DNA of 64,000 nt from NCBI RefSeq assembly GCF_017980685.1, contig NZ_JACXXO010000012.1:62001-126000 (forward strand). Direction: 5' to 3'. The translations under genes were made by a program, and so were the position numbers. The notes beneath the pieces were generated by a model. The model worked only from the letters and a program-made list of their open reading frames with translations, was not told where the DNA came from and ran no database searches. Of this stretch, positions 60,087 to 64,000 are shown piece after piece. Each line of letters starts with the position of its first letter. The first letter of the stretch is position 1. The stretch is from Pseudomonas iridis. GTDB lineage: Bacteria; Pseudomonadota; Gammaproteobacteria; Pseudomonadales; Pseudomonadaceae.

Positions 60087-61481
60087 ATGACCAATCCTGC
60101 CCTGATTGATGAACTGAAGACCCTGGTCGAGCCTGGCAAGGTCCTGACCGATGCCGACTCCCTGAACACGTATGGCAAGGATTGGACCAAGCACTTCGCC
60201 CCGGCGCCCAGTGCCATCGTGTTTCCCAAGACCATCGAGCAAGTACAGGCCGTTGTCCGTTGGGCCAACGAACACAAGGTCGCGCTGGTGCCTTCGGGCG
60301 GGCGAACCGGGCTGTCCGCCGCGGCGGTGGCGGCCAACGGCGAAGTGGTCGTGTCGTTCGATTACATGAACCAGATTCTCGACGTGAACCTCACTGACCG
60401 TACCGCCGTTTGTCAGCCGGGCGTGGTCACCGAGCATTTGCAGAACGTCGCCGAAGAAAAAGGCCTGTACTACCCGGTGGACTTCGCTTCGGCCGGTTCC
60501 AGCCAGATTGGCGGCAACATCGGCACCAATGCCGGCGGGATCAAAGTCATTCGTTACGGCATGACGCGCAATTGGGTCGCGGGCATGAAAGTCGTTACCG
60601 GCAAGGGCGACGTGCTGGAACTGAACAAGGACCTGATCAAGAACGCCACCGGTTATGACCTGCGGCAGCTGTTTATCGGCGCGGAAGGCACCCTGGGTTT
60701 TGTCGTTGAAGCGACCATGCGCCTGGATCGCGCGCCGAAAAACCTTACGGCGATGGTGCTGGGTACCGCGGATTTCGACTCGATCATGCCGGTGCTGCAC
60801 GCCTTTCAGGGCAAGCTCGACCTCACCGCTTTCGAGTTCTTCTCCGACAAGGCTCTGGCCAAAGTCATGGGCCGTGGCGACGTACCGGCGCCGTTCGAAA
60901 CCGATTGCCCGTTCTACGCCCTGCTGGAATTTGAAGCGACCACTGAAGAAGTGGCCAACAGCGCGCTGGAAACCTTCGAGCATTGCGTTGAACAGGGCTG
61001 GGTCCTTGATGGCGTGATGAGCCAGAGCGAAACCCAGTTGCAGAACCTGTGGAAACTGCGTGAATACATCTCCGAGACCATCTCGCACTGGACGCCGTAC
61101 AAGAACGACATCTCGGTCACCGTTTCGAAAGTTCCTGCATTTCTCAAGGAAATCGACGCGATCGTCGGCAAACACTATCCCGATTTCGAAATCGTCTGGT
61201 TCGGCCACATCGGCGATGGCAACCTGCATCTGAACATCCTCAAGCCGGACAACCTGAGCAAGGACGAGTTTTTCGCCAAGTGCGCCACCGTCAACAAATG
61301 GGTGTTCGAAACCGTCGAGAAGTACAACGGTTCGATTTCCGCGGAGCACGGTGTGGGCATGACCAAGCGCGACTACTTGACCTACAGCCGATCGCCGGTC
61401 GAGATCGAGTACATGAAAGCGGTCAAAGCGGTGTTCGACCCGAACGGCATCATGAACCCGGGCAAGATCTTCGCGGTTTGA
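60087..61481 (+). CDS. D-2-hydroxyglutarate dehydrogenase (FAD-linked)
   Basis: A 464-aa VAO/FAD-binding type-4 flavoenzyme. The PP-loop region VVRWANEHKVALVPSGGRTGLSAAA and SAGSSQIGGNIGTNAGGIKVIRYG bind FAD. The C-terminal half carries the metal-site histidines in WFGHIGDGNLHLNI and the EHGVGMTKRDYL motif. In Pseudomonas the enzyme next to serA oxidises D-2-hydroxyglutarate back to 2-oxoglutarate, pulling the SerA reaction forward. ATG at 60087 after a GAGAG site is chosen over an ATG 30 bp upstream. An FAH-family gene follows after 41 bp. Confidence 0.92.
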   Translation: MTNPALIDELKTLVEPGKVLTDADSLNTYGKDWTKHFAPAPSAIVFPKTIEQVQAVVRWANEHKVALVPSGGRTGLSAAAVAANGEVVVSFDYMNQILDVNLTDRTAVCQPGVVTEHLQNVAEEKGLYYPVDFASAGSSQIGGNIGTNAGGIKVIRYGMTRNWVAGMKVVTGKGDVLELNKDLIKNATGYDLRQLFIGAEGTLGFVVEATMRLDRAPKNLTAMVLGTADFDSIMPVLHAFQGKLDLTAFEFFSDKALAKVMGRGDVPAPFETDCPFYALLEFEATTEEVANSALETFEHCVEQGWVLDGVMSQSETQLQNLWKLREYISETISHWTPYKNDISVTVSKVPAFLKEIDAIVGKHYPDFEIVWFGHIGDGNLHLNILKPDNLSKDEFFAKCATVNKWVFETVEKYNGSISAEHGVGMTKRDYLTYSRSPVEIEYMKAVKAVFDPNGIMNPGKIFAV

Positions 61482-61522
61482 TCTGTAATTCTTGATGAAT
61501 CAATGAAGGCAGGAGTCGGTAA

Positions 61523-62188
61523 ATGAGCTATCAGCACCAGTACGTCGACGGCACGCGCATTCACTTCCCGATCGGGAAAGTCGTGTGCATTGGCCGTAAT
61601 TACGCCGAACACGCCAAGGAACTGGACAACCCGGTGCCTACCGAGCCACTGCTGTTCATCAAGCCCGGCAGTTGCGTGGTGCCGCTGGACGGCGGTTTCA
61701 GCATTCCGACCGAGCGTGGCTCGGTGCACTACGAAGCGGAAATCGCCGTGTTGATCGGCAAGCCGCTGTCGACCAAACCCAGCCGTGAAGAAGTGCTGGA
61801 TGCGATCTCCGGTTTCGCCCCGGCGCTGGACCTGACCCTGCGCGACAAGCAGGCCGAGCTGAAAGCCAAGGGCCTGCCGTGGGAAATCGCCAAGTCGTTC
61901 GACGGCGCGGCCGTGCTTGCGCCGTTCGTGGTTGGCAGCACCTTCGCTGACCTGACCGACATCGGTATCCGCCTGACCATCAACGGTGAGGTGCGTCAGG
62001 ACGGCAACAGCAGCGCGATGCTCAACCCGATCGTGCCGATGATCCAGTACATGGCCGGATGCTTCTCGCTACAGGCCGGTGACGTGATCCTGACTGGCAC
62101 ACCGGCTGGCGTCGGCCCGCTGAATGTCGGCGATGAGATCGTCCTCGAACTGGTCGGCGCCAACAGCTTCAACAGCAGCTTGCGCTAA
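61523..62188 (+). CDS. Fumarylacetoacetate hydrolase family protein (acylpyruvase-like)
   Basis: A 221-aa metal-dependent hydrolase of the FAHD1/YcgM type. KVVCIGRNYAEHAKEL is the family start, and VHYEAEIAVLIGK supplies the Glu-x-Glu metal ligands, with SGFAPALDLTLRDKQ following (Asp ligand). YMAGCFSLQAGDVILTGTPAGVGPL is the other signature. Human FAHD1 cleaves acylpyruvates and decarboxylates oxaloacetate; the substrate here is open. It appears to form an operon with the dehydrogenase before it, and ends before a REP element. Confidence 0.92.
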   Translation: MSYQHQYVDGTRIHFPIGKVVCIGRNYAEHAKELDNPVPTEPLLFIKPGSCVVPLDGGFSIPTERGSVHYEAEIAVLIGKPLSTKPSREEVLDAISGFAPALDLTLRDKQAELKAKGLPWEIAKSFDGAAVLAPFVVGSTFADLTDIGIRLTINGEVRQDGNSSAMLNPIVPMIQYMAGCFSLQAGDVILTGTPAGVGPLNVGDEIVLELVGANSFNSSLR

Positions 62189-62198
62189 GCGCCACAAC

Positions 62199-62290
62199 CT
62201 GTGGGAGCGAGCCTGCTCGCGAAGGCGTCAGGTCAGTCGACATCATTGCTGACTGGCATTCCGTCTTCGCGAGCAGGCTCGCTCCCACAG
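62199..62290. repeat. REP-type inverted repeat, family B
   Basis: Outer arms CTGTGGGAGCGAGCCTGCTC / GAGCAGGCTCGCTCCCACAG, inner GTCAG/CTGAC palindrome, after the FAH-family gene. Confidence 0.9.
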
Positions 62291-62446
62291 GGTTTTTGGT
62301 GCCCTGAAAATTGCCTGCAGCAAACGCCAATCCCGCCATTTGCCGTTTTTTTCACATCGTGTCTGGATAATTCCCGCAATTCTGGCGTCCTAGCCGGCCT
62401 CTTTGTGCTATTACCCATAGCCTGAATTTTCGGAAAGCGTCCCTTG

Positions 62447-63370
62447 ATGTCATCTCAAACTCAGCTCAAATCCCCACGCCGGTCGCGTTTCGCCATGCGC
62501 TGGTATTCTTGGTTGCTGCTGGCGATTGCCGCCGCGTATGGCTTGGCGTTTGCCATGCATTGGGATGACCGGGGCTTGCTGTGGGTGCTGGAACGCTTTG
62601 AAAGCCCGGCCGAGCAAAAGGAAAGCATCTGGCTGCCGGACTATCGGGTGGTGATCGATGCCAAGTCATTGCCGGGCATGAAGAAGGATGAAGCGTCGGA
62701 CCTTGCCTACAACCCGCAGACCAAAACCCTGTTTTCGGTGATGGGCAAGAATCCGTTCCTCGTCGAACTGAGCCTGCAAGGCGAGGTGCTGCGCAAGATG
62801 CCGCTGGTGGGCTGGAGCAATCCGGAAGGCCTGAGCGCCATGGAAAACGGCCTGATGGCGATCGTCGATGAGCGCGAGCACATGCTGTCGATCGTCAAGG
62901 TCGATGCCGACACCCGTGAACTGAACATCGCCAATTTCCCCAAGTACGACCTCGGCCCGTCGAAAGACCAGAACAAGGCCTTCGAAGCGATCACCTGGGA
63001 CCCGCGCAACCAACAATTGCTGCTAGGTGAAGAACGGCCACCGGCGCTGTTCACCTGGAAAAGCGATGGCGGTCAGACCCTGAAAGGCGACAAGCAGAAG
63101 CTCTCCAGCGATGAACTGGATATCCGCAATCTCTCCGCGTTGGCAACCGATCCGCGCACTGGCCACCTGCTGGTGCTGTCCGCCGATTCTCACCTGTTGC
63201 TGGAACTGGACGAGAAGGGCGAGCAAGTCAGCTTCATGACTCTGCTCGGCGGTTTCAACGGCTTGAAGAACACCATTCCCCGCGCCGAAGGCGTGACCAT
63301 GGATGAGGTGGGCACGCTGTACATGGTCAGCGAGCCGAACCTGTTTTATCGCTTCGAAAAGCACAAATAA
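62447..63370 (+). CDS. SdiA-regulated domain protein, copy 1
   Basis: A 307-aa protein with one N-terminal membrane segment (residues ~19-36, WLLLAIAAAYGLAFAMH). The rest is a SdiA-regulated (PF06977) beta-propeller-like domain: EASDLAYNPQTKTLFSVMGKNPFLVELSLQGEVLRKMPLVGWSNPEGLSAMENGLMAIVDER, then NKAFEAITWDPRNQQLLLGEER and LSALATDPRTGHLLVLS. It is probably anchored in the inner membrane facing the periplasm; function unknown. The family name derives from one E. coli member, and regulation by a LuxR-type factor is not implied here. ATG at 62447 is preferred to TTG at 62444. Confidence 0.85.
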   Translation: MSSQTQLKSPRRSRFAMRWYSWLLLAIAAAYGLAFAMHWDDRGLLWVLERFESPAEQKESIWLPDYRVVIDAKSLPGMKKDEASDLAYNPQTKTLFSVMGKNPFLVELSLQGEVLRKMPLVGWSNPEGLSAMENGLMAIVDEREHMLSIVKVDADTRELNIANFPKYDLGPSKDQNKAFEAITWDPRNQQLLLGEERPPALFTWKSDGGQTLKGDKQKLSSDELDIRNLSALATDPRTGHLLVLSADSHLLLELDEKGEQVSFMTLLGGFNGLKNTIPRAEGVTMDEVGTLYMVSEPNLFYRFEKHK

Positions 63371-63378
63371 CTCACTCC

Positions 63379-63412
63379 CTGTAGGAGCTGCCGAAGGCTG
63401 CGCCTACACAGG
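63379..63412. repeat. Half copy of REP family A
   Basis: CCTGTAGGAGCTGCCGAAGG and four more element bases, then CCTACACAGG; one arm of the GATCGCAGCC element with its partner lost. It lies between the two SdiA-regulated-domain genes. Confidence 0.65.
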
Positions 63413-63503
63413 TTGTCTTGTGGTTCAAGGCAAGTGGCCATTAAGCTTCAGTTCAGTCAGGCGTGATATTTCATCCGCCTGCCTTGAATCCGAGCCCGCC
63501 CGA

Positions 63504-64000
63504 ATGCGTCGACTTGCCCGCCCCAAACCGCTGTTGCTCATCCTTTCGGTGATTGCCCTGATCGCGCTGCTCGCGATCGGCCAATACATGCGCCTGTTCG
63601 AACGCGCCTGGTTCAACCTGCACACCCTATGGCAGCCGCTGAGCAGCGAGGCCATTGGCCTGGATCAGTATCGCGTGGACATCGAAGCGCGCGTCATCGA
63701 CGGGCTGGACGACGATGTGTCGGCACTGACCTACGATCCGGTGCGCGACAGCCTGTTCACCGTGACCAACAAGAATTCCGAACTGGTTGAGCTGTCGCTG
63801 GAGGGCAAGATCCTGCGGCGCATCCCGCTGATTGGCTTCGGTGACGCGGAGGCAGTCGAGTTCATCAGCGCCGACACCTACGTGATCACCGATGAGCGTC
63901 AGCAGCGACTGATCAAGATACATCTGGAAGAAGACACCACTTTTCTCGACGCGGCGGACGCCGAGCAGATGACCCTCGGTGTGCACATGACCGGCAACAA
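63504..64000 (+). CDS. SdiA-regulated domain protein, copy 2 (3' end outside window)
   Basis: A reading frame open from ATG 63504 to the window end, at least 165 codons. It starts MRRLARPKPLLLILSVIALI with one membrane segment (residues ~9-26) and continues YRVDIEARVIDGLDDDVSALTYDPVRDSLFTVTNKNSELVELSLEGKILRRIPLIGFGDAEAVEFISADTYVITDERQQRL, parallel to copy 1 position by position. It is a tandem paralogue 133 bp downstream with the same topology. The remainder of the domain is not visible. Confidence 0.85.
   Translation, partial: MRRLARPKPLLLILSVIALIALLAIGQYMRLFERAWFNLHTLWQPLSSEAIGLDQYRVDIEARVIDGLDDDVSALTYDPVRDSLFTVTNKNSELVELSLEGKILRRIPLIGFGDAEAVEFISADTYVITDERQQRLIKIHLEEDTTFLDAADAEQMTLGVHMTGN

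Overview
The window is a high-GC gammaproteobacterial chromosome segment that looks like a member of the Pseudomonas fluorescens group. The evidence is the set of gene families and their order (ubiD, glpT, ssrS-zapA, pepP-ubiH-ubiI, gcvTHP, argE/argA, lsfA-ssu, spuI/spuBCDEFGH-hacB, serA), together with many short inverted REP-type repeats typical of this group. Almost all of it is core housekeeping and nutrient metabolism. I see no phage, integron, insertion sequence, CRISPR array, toxin-antitoxin pair or defence island, and no clearly new multi-gene system. The points of interest are small: decayed genes, short ORFs, repeats and intergenic structures.

Layout, left part (1-14 kb): the tail of an SGNH-type acyltransferase, then ubiD with a ferredoxin-reductase gene, chaC facing glpT, a quinone oxidoreductase, a FliL-like exported protein, an EVE-domain protein and a 51-residue membrane peptide. 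The minus-strand ZapB-like/zapA/6S RNA/fthC block follows. Opposite it runs the plus-strand ygfB-pepP-ubiH-DUF4442-ubiI operon, so ubiD and two ring hydroxylases place three ubiquinone steps in this stretch.

Middle (14-29.5 kb): a Fe(III) ABC binding protein and its fused permease behind a likely Fur site, then gcvT-gcvH and gcvP of the glycine cleavage system. Next come a DUF2388 protein, an unaccompanied PulE/GspE-type ATPase, an ACT-like small protein divergent from an Lrp-type regulator, and a CYTH-CHAD triphosphatase. argE and argA follow; argA has an arginine-codon-rich mini-ORF just upstream.

Right part (29.5-64 kb): two tandem OprD-family porins, the 1-Cys peroxiredoxin LsfA with the ssuEADCBF sulfonate-sulfur operon, and a TetR regulator. 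The polyamine locus comes next: spuI divergent from a decayed spuA, then spuB, spuC and the spuDEFGH transporter. These would import putrescine/spermidine, gamma-glutamylate them and transaminate them, but the amidase step encoded by spuA appears lost here. Then come a HacB-type acylase, several small exported or enzymatic proteins, a DUF523 gene broken by one amber codon, a short periplasmic binding protein and DUF4399. serA is divergent from D-2-hydroxyglutarate dehydrogenase, followed by an FAH-family hydrolase and two tandem SdiA-regulated-domain proteins, the second cut by the window edge.
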